A stretch of DNA of 64,000 bases from Escarpia spicata (taxonomy: Eukaryota > Annelida > Polychaeta > Sabellida > Siboglinidae), in assembly GCA_963995525.1 (NCBI GenBank), contig OZ023213.1:17783270-17847269 (forward strand). The letters are read 5' to 3'. Position numbers and translations under genes: made by a program. The notes under the pieces are model-generated. The model was given only the letters and a program-made list of their open reading frames with translations. It searched no databases and was not told where the DNA came from. Positions 35,201-58,797 of the stretch are shown here, one piece after another; position 1 is the stretch's first letter; each line of letters starts with the position of its first letter.

Positions 35201-38200
35201 CGGCGCCAATTGCCACGTTAGAGGCATCTGTATCAAGGATAAATGGGTCTACGTTGTTTGGGAAAGCCAGCAATGGCGTGGTTGTCATTACGACTCAGTC
35301 CATTCAAATGGCTCTTTTGGTTTGGTCAATGCATAGAGTGGTTTCATTTTTTTAGATAATCCCTGAATAAATTCCCTATGATAGTTGACAAATCCTTTGA
35401 ACGTACTCACTTGCAAAACATTCAATGGTCGTCACCAATTTAGTACACTCTGGATATGATCTTTAGTGACGGAAACACCCTCTCGGGACACTTTACGTCC
35501 AAGGAAGCGAACCTCCGTGCTAAACAAAGAGCATTTTTTTGTTTTACTTTTAAGTTGTGTACCTCAAATCTCTGGATAACGACTACCAGGTTTCCGAGGG
35601 ACTCCTCAAAGCTCCTCCCCAGTACTATACTAGACCGCGTAGGACAAGATGCGTAACACTTTGGAACGTGGCAGGTGCATTACATAAACCCTGGGCCATT
35701 CTGACATGTTCGAAGAAGCCACATTTGGTTAGGGACGCCGTCTTATGACTGTCGTGTTCATCTCCATTTGTTGTTAATAGCCGCTGACCATGTCTAATGT
35801 GTGGAACCACAGAGTACCCTTCAAAGTATCAAGACACTCTTCGACCAAGGGCAACAGAAAAGCATCTTTAACAGTTTTCACATTTAGTTGTTGATAACCT
35901 AGTGTATATCTTACTTCCCCATCTTGTTTCCTTATTAACACGGATGCATTTGCCCACTCTGATGAAGATGGCTTTATTACTTGGGCATCAAGCATGTTAT
36001 TCAGTGTCTTCTCCTCCTCACTCTGGAATTTTTGTGGAGTGCGTCTTAGTCGTTCTCTGACCGGGTCTTCTTTATAAGTGCTTATGCGATGGCGTATAAG
36101 AGTGAATCTTCCTAAATCGTTACTGTCCTTGGAGAATACGCTACCACATTTAGCTAATAATAGCCCCAATGCGACTTGTTCCCTAATAGAAATGTTCTTC
36201 TTTGCTTTGGTAAACATGTCCTCTAAATGTGGCGGTATTTGTGATTCCACCTCCTTAAGCATAGTGGAGACTTGTGTCTCGTCTAGGCTATCATCTGGAA
36301 TAAGGGATACTGCTATAGGCGATGGTGTTTCATTAATCCTGTTTACCTCTTCCCACAAAGGTCCATTATCACCACTAGTATTCCCCATCATTTCAGGACG
36401 ACTGACCCTTATGCTTTCTCGACCGGGCTCTGAGCTAGTATCTAATATAGCATCCATTTCCACAGTCTGAAATAGTATTTTCCCTCTCTGCAATGTGCCT
36501 GGTTTGTTTGAATCGTTTATAATCTCCATAATAACGGGTCCAATTCCCCCATTAATGATACAAGATGGGATTATTAATAATATTCGTCCTTCATTTCCGG
36601 TGAAGTAACGTAGACATTGCAAGAAGGGTTAGTGCACTCTACCATCACATTACCTATATGTTTGGGCAGAATTACAGAGCGTTGAGCTACTTGAATTATA
36701 CTTATATTGTACTTCACTGTTGGCCCCTTCTTCATCAGGGCATGAACAGTGGTGCCGTCCATTATTACAGTGCTGTTATCAATATCCACAATACAGTGAT
36801 GCTTTAATAGAGAATCAAGCCCCAAAATTAAATCATATGTTATCGGTCCCACAGCCACGTCGATGTTGTACTAATTTTGTTGTATGGTTATTGGGAGTTT
36901 CTTGATTATATAGTATTGCATATACGAGCCATGTTCTGCATTCTTAATGATTATGAACTCCGGTACCAATGTGGTAAAGAGCGAACGGGTAATAAGTGGT
37001 AACTTACGTGGCTCGCTCTTTACGTTCGGTAGCTGCTTTGCGTTCTGTGGCCGCCGTTGATCCTGAGCCAGTACGTCGGATGTCAGATGTCTTGCTCGGG
37101 TGGATCGCAGTGGCGCGCTTGGTATGGGTGTGGTTGGGGTTTATATACAGGACTGGGGTATCAAATCATTACTTACATACTTGGAGGATAAAAATTGTCT
37201 TATCTCGCAACAATCCCAGTTCATTTTCATAAAATACGTTGTAAAGCCAAAACACTAAATCTACCCGCTTAGTTTGTATAACTACCGTACTCAAACACAA
37301 TAGGCTATATATCGCAGCGCTGCCTACCAAATGTTGCTATCAGTATGTTTGGAAATATAATATACGTTTTTGTAGTTAATGTAGATATCAATATTACATA
37401 CCTACTTGAACGAAAAGTTCAACATAGTCTCAGATATGTTAACATTTTAGTTTGGTTTAGTGACCCAAGTTGTACAATAGTTCATTGCGTTACTTACACA
37501 CATGGCGCATGCCTATCATTTTGTTTATATCACAACAATTCCAGTTCATTTCTAAATTAAAAAACATTACTTTGTCAAAAAACAAATACCTTGCATACAT
37601 AACCAAAACACTAACATTACCCCCTTACTTTTCATAACCGCCTTCCTAAAACACAATCGGTTATATATCTACGAATTACAGGGCTCCGTAGGCAAATTTG
37701 GTATCGTTATGTTAGATGTAGTACGTTACATATTTGTAGTAAGTATGCATGTCAATATTATATACATAACTGAAAGTAAAGCAGATGTTATGCCCCCTGA
37801 TAACAAATGTTACTTTGGTTTCGTGACCGAAGGTAATCAATATTGGTGAACAATATTTCATATCATTATTTACATTCGTGGCACATGCCAATAGTTTTTA
37901 TCTTAAAATAATCCCTCTTCATTTCCAAATAAAATAATGTTCATTGTCTGACAAACAAAGTAATATATCATAACTCTACCCGCTTATTTTGCATAACCGC
38001 CAAACATCGAACACGTTCAGCAATAATTATAGATCTACTAATTACAGGACTACATAGCTAACTTTGTTATCAAAATATTTATCAAATAGTTTTAGAATAT
38101 TAAGTTTAACAAGATTTAACAATATTTAACAAGAGAATTAACTCTAGATGGCAGGAGGACAAGGAAGCCCATTGGCTTATCGAGAGTCCAACCCTTTTAT

Positions 38201-41200
38201 CTACATATATCCAGCCCTTCTGAGGTATATGTCGATTTTATTTTTAAACATATTTACACTACTAGCACCCACACAATCATGAGATAATATGTTCCATTCA
38301 ATCACAGTCCTTTGTGAAAATGAGTACTTTCTTACGTCTAATCTACACTGCTCCTTTACTAATGTAACTTCATGTACTCTAGTCTTTCTATCTTTCTTAA
38401 CTAAACAACATATTTCTATCAATATTTTCATAACCATTTTATATTTTAAACACGTCTATCTGATCTCCTCTCAATCTCCTGGATTCTAGTGTTGTTAAAC
38501 CACATTCTTTTAGGCGTTTTTCATAACTAAGATCCCTCAGTTTTTGTATAATTTTAGTCGCTCTCCTCTGTACTCTTTCTAGCATATCTACGTCCTTCTT
38601 GCGGTATGGCCTCCACGCTTGTATACAATATTCTAAATGAGGCTTAACTATTGTTTTGTACAGCGGTATTACTAGTTCTTTTTCTTTATATGATATATTT
38701 CGCCTAATCAAACCAAGGATTTGATTTCCTTTTGAAGCTGCAATTCCACACTGCTCTGAAACCTTCATGTCAGCACTAATTGTCAGCCCTAAGTCTTTTT
38801 CTATTACAGTAGTATTTAGTACAGTTCCCCCATTGTATATTCTACATATTCGTTCTCATGTCCTGTGTGAAGGCATTTACATTTCCCAAAATTGAACAAC
38901 ATTTGCCACTTTTCAGACCATTTGATCAACCTGTCAAGATCATCATGTAAATGATGTCTATCTCCATCACTTTTAATCCTTCTAAACACTTTTGTATCAT
39001 CTGCAAATTTCAACACCTTGCTAGCTATATCGTCGTCCAAATCGTTTATATATATTAAGAATAATATAGGTCCCAGTACTGATCCCTGTGAAACCCCAGT
39101 CAAAACTGATTTCCAGTTTGAAGCCTCCCCATCAACAACTACCCGTTGTCTTCTGTCAATCAGCCATTTTTCTATCCATTTAATTATACCATTTCCTATG
39201 CCATGGGCCTTTAGTTTAAGCAGTAATCTCTGATGTGGCACTTTGTCGAAAGCTTTTTGAAAATCTAAGTAGATGATATCTACTGGTGATCGATCATCTA
39301 CTCACTTAGTGATATCTTCCCAAAAACATAACATATTTGTTAAGCATGACCTCGCTTTTAGAAACCCATGTTGAGATGGGTTTATCAAGTTATGTTTAAC
39401 AAGAAAATCCACCATGTGATCTTTAATTAGTCTTTCTAATAATTTACAAATCACCGATGTTAAACTAACTGGTCTATAATTATTTGTTTCTCGAAACTTT
39501 TTTGAATAACGATATACTGTTTGCTTCTTTCCATTCTAAAGGAACCACTCCCTCTTCTAATGACAAGTTGAAACTGTTGCAAGCGGTATGCTAATTTGTT
39601 CTACAATTTCCAATAGTAGTTTGGGTGGAATACCATCCACTCCAGGTGATTTATTATCCTTCATAGCCCTTATTTTCTTAGCTACCATTTCCGGGGTTAC
39701 AATTAATTGTCCTAAATAGTCTGAATCTGCCCCCTTGAACTTAGCCTCTGGTATTGGCAGTGAACTAATATCTTCCCTGGTAAACACTGAACTAAAGTAC
39801 TCATTCAGGTCTTCTGCCATTATGAATCCCTCTGATATTATATTTCCAGCACTATCTTCTAGAGGACCGACATTATCTTGAACTTCCTGTTTGCTTCGAA
39901 CATACGCATAAAAACTCTTGCTGTCATGTTTTATATTACTAGCTAATTGTTGTTCATAGCTTCTCTTTGAATTTCTAATTTCAGCTTTAGCTTGGTTTAG
40001 TGCTTCTTTATAAATGTTGTAGTCTTCGTCATTTCCAGTACGTCTATATGACTTCCACATCATTTGTTTTTACTCAATTTTTCTAATGGCTTCTTTCGAT
40101 AAGTGTTTCTTTTTGGACCGTTTCCCGTGTTTTTTAAGGGGAAAAATTTGACGATGATACATTCAATTTCACTCTTTAAAATATTCCAGCATTCTGTTGC
40201 TGTCTTATTCGTCAGTGTGTTAATCCAGTCTATCTTTGCTAAATAGTTCCTGATGTCCTTATATTTTCCTTTGTGGAAATTTATCCTGTACTGCTTTTTA
40301 CTATTCCTTTCTGATTTTACTTTGATGAAAAAATGTATCTGGTTGTGATCACTATTCCCCTGTGGCTCACATATCCTGACATTGTCAACTAATTCATTCT
40401 GTGAGGACAAAACTATGTCTAACACATTCTCTCCCCTGGTTGGTTCTAGCACATGTTGAGAAAGGAAACTATCTTGTAGTAAAACTAAACACTTGTTGTC
40501 CTCTCTACCCATACTCTGTAGAGATTTCCATTTTATATGCCCATGGTTGAAATCCCCCCATAATAACACACTCCCGTTTGCTCACTTCCCTTATAGCGTT
40601 TTGTATTTTTTCATTATCTTCTATGCTTATGTTTGGACTTCGATAAACTAATTCAACCGTTAACGTTGATTTCCTAACTATATTACACCAAAGAGCTTCT
40701 TCGCAATCTGCTTCTCTGTCTAATTTTATTTCATGAGCCTGGATAGATTCTTTAATATATAAAATAACTCCACCTCCCCTTCTTCCTATTCTATCTTTCC
40801 TAAACATTACATATTCTGTTAGTCCCAATTCGGCATCTGATACATCGGTGGTTTCCCATGATTCGGTTATACCTATTATGTGAGGGTCAATATCTTCTAC
40901 CTTAATGTTTAGTTCATTTCTTTTGTTTACTATACTCCTTGCTTTTAAACAAACACATTTACATCCAGCTTCAGAACAGTTTTCCAGACTGTTCTTTGCT
41001 GAATTTTTTTTGCTGTCTTTATCGATGCCTCCAGTTTCAGGCTTCTCTGCGAGTCCCCCCTGCGAATTTAGTTTAAATAGATGCAACCTGTCCCACTGTC
41101 AACAGATCTCATCAGATTCTCTGAGAATACTGCTGCCCCCTTTCCACTTAAATGGAGGCCATCTCCCATGTACATATCTTCTCTCCCAACAAAGTACCCC

Positions 41201-43979
41201 CCATAAATCTATGAATCCCACTCCCTCTTCTTCACACATCTGCTCAACTAGTGCGTTGATCGCCATCCTCTTACAGTTTCGTAGTTGTAGTCAATATTAT
41301 AAACGGACTTAAGAGGAAAGCACACACCATGCCAACATGTACTAGCATTATTTTTGGATTTTGTGATGGCAGGTGAACAATATTTAAAATCATTACTTAC
41401 ATCCATGTAACATGGCACTTTTATTTGTAACTGAAGAGTCAAGTTATTCATATGTCAACTAACAAGGCACTGTGCACTTTACAATCGCCAAAATATATAT
41501 GTTCAGCATCTATTTGCCACACAATTTATAAGAGGATGATCTTACATGTAGCCAATTTAATCTGACTCAATTGCTGAGAGGCTAATTATGGTGAAACCAA
41601 GCGCATTATTTAGAAAGTGTGAGTTGTCACGCCTGGAAACGCTTCAAAATTGTTCCATGGTCCAGATGTTCATCTACTCAAATCAACACATGAAAGGACA
41701 ATGGAAGTATCACATGCTGATGCAATTTGTTAAGCAGGGCTTGAATGTTTATCTTAAGCAAATATTTTTTGGTGCTTTTTACTCCTTTTTCGACAAGAAA
41801 AACTACTGTGTCACAAAGACGGTTTCCTGTTGTCCATGATATCATCGTCACTCACACCTCTAAGGAACATATCGTTACATCAAACAATAAGTATATGTTA
41901 CACGTAGGTGCGTAGGCTTGGAAAAGAAAAAACTGGAAAACAGTCCAGGAACATGCGCATAGTTCTATTGGATAATCATATACGTGAAGCGTATCCTTCT
42001 GAAGCCAAATAGTACAACTAGAGAATCTCGCTCGCTTTACGTGTAAAAAATAAGGTGTAGTATTAGTGGTTTGGTTTTACAGGCAATAGTTACCTTGTTT
42101 GTCGGACAATCTAGAGTTATTTTATTTTGAAATAAAAACAATCGTCATGAGTGCTATGAATGTAAGTAATCATTTGAATTATTATTATACGTGGCAGTAC
42201 GTGTTCTCTACTTTCAAATATGTATATAATATTGACACGCATTCTTACCACAAATATGTAACGTTCTATATATATATATATCAGCTGGATTTCAATATAA
42301 TTATATATGTAGCCCTCTAATTAGTATACCTATAACCCACTATGTTTGAAGAAGTCGGTTCTGAAAAGTAAAGTGTTAGTGTTTATTTTATTTGGAAATA
42401 AACTGAATTATTGTAACATAATAAATAATTGTCATGCGCCACATGTGTATGTAACGCATTGAACTATTGCATTGAACTATATTTTTTGTTCTTTTTGTTG
42501 AAGGGTGTCTGCAATATTTACACCTACATTAACTACAAATACGGATATTATCTTTCAAACATTTTCATACCAACACTAGTGATGTAGCTCTGCTAATAAT
42601 AGTATTATAGCCTAATGTGTTTGAGTACGGTGGTTATGAAAACTAAGGGGGTAGGTTTAGTGTTGTGGATGCGTATGCAATATATTACATTCGTTGTCTG
42701 ATAAACTAATGGTATTTTATTTGCAAATGAACTGAGATGGTTGCGAGATAAAAACAATTGTCATGCGCCACTTGCGTAAGTAATGATTTGAACATTGTAA
42801 ACCAATGAAAATGTTAACACAATCACAGCATATGTTGCGTTTTTCTTTCAAGTACGTCTGCAATATTGGTATTCGTATTAACTACAGATTCGTACCCTAA
42901 CTTTGCAAACATTGTGAACTAAAAATTAGCTATGCATATAGTAGATATATAGTCGATTGTGTATGAAGACAGTGGATACGAAAAATAAGGGGGTATGGTT
43001 AGTCTTTCGTATGCAAAATATTACATTGCGATTGTTGGGAGATAACACATAATTGTCATGGACCAGATGGGTAAATGATGATTTGAACTAATTCCCACCC
43101 CACGAAACCAAATTAAATTGTTAATATATCTTAGCATATGTTGTGTTTTTCTTCGTGTACGATATCGTTGAGTGCATTAACTAGAACTTTGTATGTCACC
43201 ATACCACTCGAGACATTTTGATACCAAAATTATCTATGTAACCTTGTAATTAGTTCATATAATGCGGATTAAGTTCTTGGGCGGCGGTTAGGAAAAATAA
43301 GGGGAAGGTTACTATTTTGTTTGTAATTGCTATACATCGCATCGTTTGTCAGAAAATCTAGTGTTGTTTTATTTGGAAATGAATTGGGAAGTTTCTGATG
43401 TAAAATAGTTGTCATGTGTCACGTATGTAAGTAATTGTTTTGAACTATTGTACACCGTCGGTCACGAAACCTATATAAAATTTCAATATAATTTGGTACA
43501 TTTTGTGCTTTCATCTTGAATTATATATATTATATTGATTTAAAATTGTATGTTTATATATACCTCGTTTTTCCACACATGCTGACATAAACTATTATAG
43601 AATAGCTCTATAACTAGTAGAACAATCCTCAAAAAGCCATGCGACCATTTTCACAAATAGCTCACTACGTAGCAAAAATTCACAATAAAAATTTCACCCG
43701 GGGTTTTTGTGACTAGTAGAGGTCACAGATAAATCCTGGTATGGGTGATTTTAGGTACCCCAACGTGATTTCTATAGCTTTTTGAAATATTGGGCCTAGA
43801 CTATATATGATATGTCACAGACACATAACCGTTTGCAGCGTTCCAGTCTACAGACGCTGACAGTCTCCATAAAGGCAAATGTTCTGAGATCCTCGTATGT
43901 CATCTCAGCGGCAGATGCCTTGACCTGGTGTGGAGACAGGCTGCTCCGTGGATCATCAAGTCGGCATGACAACACCTTT
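29174..43979 (-). CDS. WD40-repeat protein, multi-exon, probably decaying
   Basis: Minus strand. Exons: 43,979-43,830 (tentative), 33,939-33,782, 33,614 to about 33,200, 32,056-31,868, 30,245-30,127 and 29,292-29,174. They encode at least six WD40 blades; recurring signatures are IIATGSEDGCIQVWDF, LASCSKDGTVKFRDV, YSPDGAMLAVS, SPCGKYLVTC, YSPDVRHHVTASFLTHVWNV and LRVWDV. Junction phases fit between 43,830/33,939, 33,782/33,614, 31,868/30,245 and 30,127/29,292. Two places (about 33,245 and about 29,260) need a 1-nt frame change to stay in the WD40 pattern. A beta-propeller scaffold is the safe functional statement. The family (WSB-like or other) is not identified, and neither end of the gene is certain. 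Confidence 0.65.
30127..30245 (-). CDS. WD40 gene exon
   Basis: Acceptor TCTCCTAG|ATG and donor TACAG|GTAAGT. It encodes MRQRDSSEAKLKSCLYSPD, then HHVTASFLTHVWNVEYTY, the second half of one blade. Its phase-0 start follows the exon at 31,868. Confidence 0.65.
30250..30965. other. GC-rich block of possible retroelement origin
   Basis: Locally GC-rich sequence with short direct repeats (gtgcggcagcgaa twice, 30,390-30,422), then AT-rich sequence ending aatacaataaatatgatcg. The layout could be a solo LTR, but no partner copy or clear termini are seen. Confidence 0.25.
31868..32056 (-). CDS. WD40 gene exon
   Basis: Acceptor CCCGGTAG|GTG and donor TATGAC|GTAAGT. 189 bp, phase 0 at both ends. It reads VSPCGKYLVTCQGW, then QVICTTSGHGGCIHQAAFTG and DSLATLDSGHSGTYD, spanning the end of one blade and the start of the next. 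Confidence 0.65.
33200..33614 (-). CDS. WD40 gene exon, two to three blades, with frameshift
   Basis: Acceptor CCAACAG|AT at 33,614. The frame is open through GVLASCSKDGTVKFRDVTSG, CDYSPDGAMLAVSVFAQNG, CGYSPTGHQVAIGGSNSTVT and NLNGHMAV. There the WD40 pattern shifts by one base and continues CVQFTSDGGNLLSCSPIAE. The donor is not certain, perhaps near 33,205. Confidence 0.6.
33782..33939 (-). CDS. WD40 gene exon next to the foldback element
   Basis: Acceptor TACTTGCAG|C and donor TTCAAAG|GTGTAC. 158 bp with one extra base at each end. It encodes GAEVATVSGLPGPTYPALAD, then RPCCFSGSGRIIATGSEDG and CIQVWDFK, one blade. The acceptor lies only 9 nt from the terminus of the 9.85-kb inverted-repeat element, so most of the branch-point and pyrimidine region is element sequence. 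Confidence 0.65.
33949..34270 (+). repeat. Left terminal inverted repeat of the foldback-like element
   Basis: Pairs with 43,801-43,480. Both contain, in order, TAGTCTAGGCCCA, ggtacctaaa, a cgggtga block, gctatttgtgaaaat-type sequence and gtcagcatgtgt..aaaaa. Identity is imperfect, so the copy is old. Confidence 0.75.
34809..35288 (-). pseudogene. Gypsy RNase H domain fragment
   Basis: Open frame with RNase H-like motifs: FILDTDASNVAIGAALYQVQ (first catalytic Asp), QQRYCTTRKELLAIVMFTRH (catalytic Glu), FTIRTDHGSLTWLF (catalytic Asp) and a linker ending ALSR. The last 12 or so codons run into the LTR. It is separated from the RT frame by a broken stretch, so it is not translatable as part of a polyprotein. 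Confidence 0.8.
35620..36622 (-). pseudogene. Gypsy reverse transcriptase fragment
   Basis: Contains a pre-RT region (MFTKAKKNISIREQVALGLL), RLRRTPQKFQSEEEKTLNNM, VIKPSSSEWANASVLIRKQD, RYTLGYQQLNVKTVKDAFLL and WFHTLDMVSGY. A shifted frame then gives FFEHVRMAQGLCNAPATFQS. The order matches Ty3/gypsy RT. The catalytic YxDD block lies in the broken stretch before RNase H. Confidence 0.8.
36574..36890 (-). pseudogene. Gypsy protease C-terminal fragment
   Basis: The frame DVAVGPITYDLILGLDSLLK followed by HHCIVDIDNSTVIMDG matches the retropepsin C-terminal ILG..(L/F)L motif. The catalytic DTG part is missing because the internal deletion ends here. Confidence 0.65.
38201..39530 (-). pseudogene. 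CR1-like LINE reverse transcriptase and C-terminus
   Basis: Contains HQRLLLKLKAHGIGNGIIKW, GVSQGSVLGPILFLIYINDL, SKVLKFADDTKVFRRI (FADD catalytic box) and FNFGKCKCLHTGHENEY. The C-terminal part is LEYCIQAWRPYRKKDVDMLE, QRRATKIIQKL and LKECGLTTLESRRLRGD, typical of jockey/CR1-type RTs. Breaks at about 38,815, about 39,300 and about 39,530 split it into several frames. Confidence 0.85.
39557..41086 (-). pseudogene. CR1-like LINE endonuclease and linker
   Basis: The endonuclease has CVCLKARSIVNKRNEL, PHIIGITESWET, IGRRGGGVILYIKES, VELVYRSPNIS and (shifted) MLLWGDFNHGHIKW, then SDHNQIHFFI, the final endonuclease block. The linker and RT start read KAEIRNSKRSYEQQLASNIK, DSKSFYAYVRSKQE and IRAMKDNKSPGVDGIPPKLL. 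One frame change near 40,560 and one near 40,060. Confidence 0.85.
41080..41262 (-). pseudogene. CR1-like LINE ORF1 C-terminus, SGNH esterase type
   Basis: The minus strand reads MAINALVEQMCEEEGVGFID, then a G-run frameshift near 41,190, then MYMGDGLHLSGKGAAVFSEN. The DGLHL.GKGA block carries the Asp-x-x-His pair of the SGNH/GDSL hydrolase fold found in ORF1 of many CR1-clade elements. Only the C-terminal end is present because the element is 5'-truncated. Confidence 0.7.
43480..43801 (-). repeat. Right terminal inverted repeat of the foldback-like element
   Basis: Reverse complement matches 33,949-34,270 as described there. The homology continues inward into the first monomer: cttgggcggcggtta and tctagtgttgttttatttgg at 43,274-43,380 match the reverse complement of 34,460-34,360. 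Confidence 0.75.
43830..43979 (-). CDS. Possible exon upstream of the foldback element (WD40 gene)
   Basis: Acceptor GACGTCAG|A and donor CAAACG|GTTATG. The frame reads KVLSCRLDDPRSSLSPHQVK, then EMTYEDLRTFAFMETVSVC and RLERCKR. The phase (two bases left, CG) fits the one-base start of the exon at 33,939, giving Arg. No domain is recognised. Linkage to the WD40 gene rests only on phase and position. Confidence 0.35.
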
Positions 43980-43984
43980 CTGAC

Positions 43985-45300
43985 GTCCAATCCGTGATAT
44001 ATCGACGATCAAAACACAGTTCCAGCTACACGGTTTTCTCTTTACATGACCTTTGTAGGCTTAAAACTTAATGACGAAACTGTATTGTGGCTGCGTATGA
44101 GTTAAGTTATACTTATAGCCTATGCATTAAACACTGCTATATGTTCGAGCTTTAACTGAAACTGTATATTTTGTGTGCTGTTTTCGCCCGAAATTATCGT
44201 CATTGATTATACAACGAAATACTAAACAAAACATACAGAAACGTTTTCGTTTTACCGGGAACCTCTCTAGTGTCAAATCTATGTTTTCTATGAAACATTA
44301 TACGCCTGTCATGCATTATAATTTACACTTTCCTAATACAAGAACATGCCTGCTTTATCGCCTTTTTTCTCCATTTGATGTACATCCCTATTTAATCGGT
44401 AGACGGTTTTTTCTTCAGTCACCTATGGTTTATTATGTAACAATTGCTTCCAATTGCTAGGTGTCAGCTTAACTCGCGAACATGGCTGCAACAGGTTTGT
44501 GCTGACTATCGGTATAGGGAAATCATTCCGATGCACTAATCACTGGGTGTTGATGCAAGCAGGATGTGTTAACTGTTTGTAAATACTTGGTGTGTATTTA
44601 AGGAGCAAGTATCACTATAAAGACAATCAAAACAACGTTTGAAGTGACTGCTCATAGTCCCACATTGGGAATATCTGGCGGCTACATGGTGTGGTGAAAA
44701 TCGCGGACATGAAACACGGAGAAGGTTAACAGCAACACATTTGAAAGTGTCGCACTTGAAAACCTACAGCTTAGCATCAGCATCATTACGATATAGGGAT
44801 AATAAATGTGACGGGCTTTACAAATGGTGGGTATTTGAATATCGGCGAAGGTCAAAAGAAACATATTTCAAATCGTATTTTATGTCAACGTGAAGGCTCT
44901 ACGTGGTGAACAATATTCAAACAATTGTGAAAGTAGACCAATACACATCTTTATTTGGAAACGAGAACACTAAAATAAGCGAAAACAACGAGACGGTGGA
45001 TATATCAATAGCAATGATGACCCGTTAAGGATTAGCTTACATCCACGGGCAGCTGTTTTCACCATTACTGTGTTTTGATAGTAAACTCTTTCTCGATTAC
45101 CATTTAATATTTAATATCACCACAGCGAGACATGCAGCCAATAATAATTTTCGACTAAGTGAGAAGCAAACCCCAAGAAAGCCTAACCCTAATCATAGCT
45201 AACCCTAGCTATGACTAGCCTTAACCCTAACAACAATTTAATCCAACCATAACTAATAATAATTATAATTAATATTAAACTTACATACAAACAATTGATC
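43985..45300. other. Intergenic stretch between the WD40 and paraoxonase-like genes
   Basis: No exon recognised. A cluster of ccctaa-like words at 45,179-45,232 is described in the findings. Confidence 0.35.
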
Positions 45301-45307
45301 CACGTCA

Positions 45308-45313
45308 TTTATT
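45308..45313 (-). terminator. Polyadenylation signal of the paraoxonase-like gene
   Basis: AATAAA on the minus strand (tttatt on plus), 242 bp after the stop codon at 45,555. It is the first canonical signal I found downstream of the stop. Confidence 0.45.
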
Positions 45314-45554
45314 TGGCCATTCGGCACTAGTGTAATCCTGGCGCCATAGGTAGCTTACTAAACAATTAGTTTACTGGAAAAGTAAATAACTAGAAATAAC
45401 TAACTGTTTAACAATCCATCACCAATTGGTAGGTTGGAGGCCAATGGTTCAAGGGAACGAATGATCGTAGAGATAAACGACTGGCCTTACGCCTCTGATA
45501 GGAGATACACTTACAATGCTCCAATTTTCCAATATTCATGTGTAGAACTAGCGT

Positions 45555-58797
<13,243 letters not shown>

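Larger units (their letters stand above)
34759..37145 (-). mobile_element. Internally deleted gypsy-type LTR retrotransposon nested in the foldback element
   Basis: Minus strand. A 77-bp direct repeat (34,759-34,835 and 36,970-37,047; core ggtaataagtggtaacttac) is interpreted as the end of each LTR, both finishing TTTACCACA. A TATATAAA box lies in the longer right copy near 37,140. Just after it is attggtaccggag, a possible primer site. Coding order on the minus strand is protease piece, RT, RNase H. Gag and integrase are absent. It interrupts a foldback monomer. Confidence 0.7.
38096..41283 (-). mobile_element. CR1-like LINE, 5'-truncated, nested in the foldback element
   Basis: Minus strand. 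3.2 kb running from 41,283 to a 3' tail of tandem aacaagattt-type repeats (38,104-38,132). Order: end of ORF1 (esterase-like, about 41,260-41,080), endonuclease (41,086-40,060), linker (40,063-39,557), reverse transcriptase (39,530-38,816 and on to about 38,200). The target is inside a foldback monomer, whose sequence resumes at 41,284 with cgtagttgtagtcaatatta. Frameshifts in ORF1 and ORF2 indicate it is inactive but fairly recent. Confidence 0.85.
33949..43801. mobile_element. Foldback-like composite element with long inverted arms built of ~300-bp monomers
   Basis: The outer ends are inverted repeats: GTCTAGGCCCA at 33,949 and TGGGCCTAGAC ending 43,801, each flanked by TA (33,947-48 and 43,802-03). 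Homology runs inward: ggtacctaaa, accaggat, gagctatt.tgtgaaaat, gctttttga.ggat and gtcagcatgtgt occur in the same order in both arms. Inside are tandem monomers of about 280-380 bp. Those left of centre (starting near 34,280, 34,660, 37,150, 37,450, 37,810 and 41,330) run one way, those right of centre (near 42,060, 42,350, 42,630, 42,970 and 43,280) the other. A unique core of about 600 bp (about 41,460-42,060) holds no recognised transposase. A deleted gypsy element and a CR1-like LINE are nested inside. Confidence 0.75.

Noticed and set aside
40905..41312. Plus-strand 135-codon frame
   Set aside because: It is the antisense shadow of the CR1-like LINE endonuclease and ORF1.
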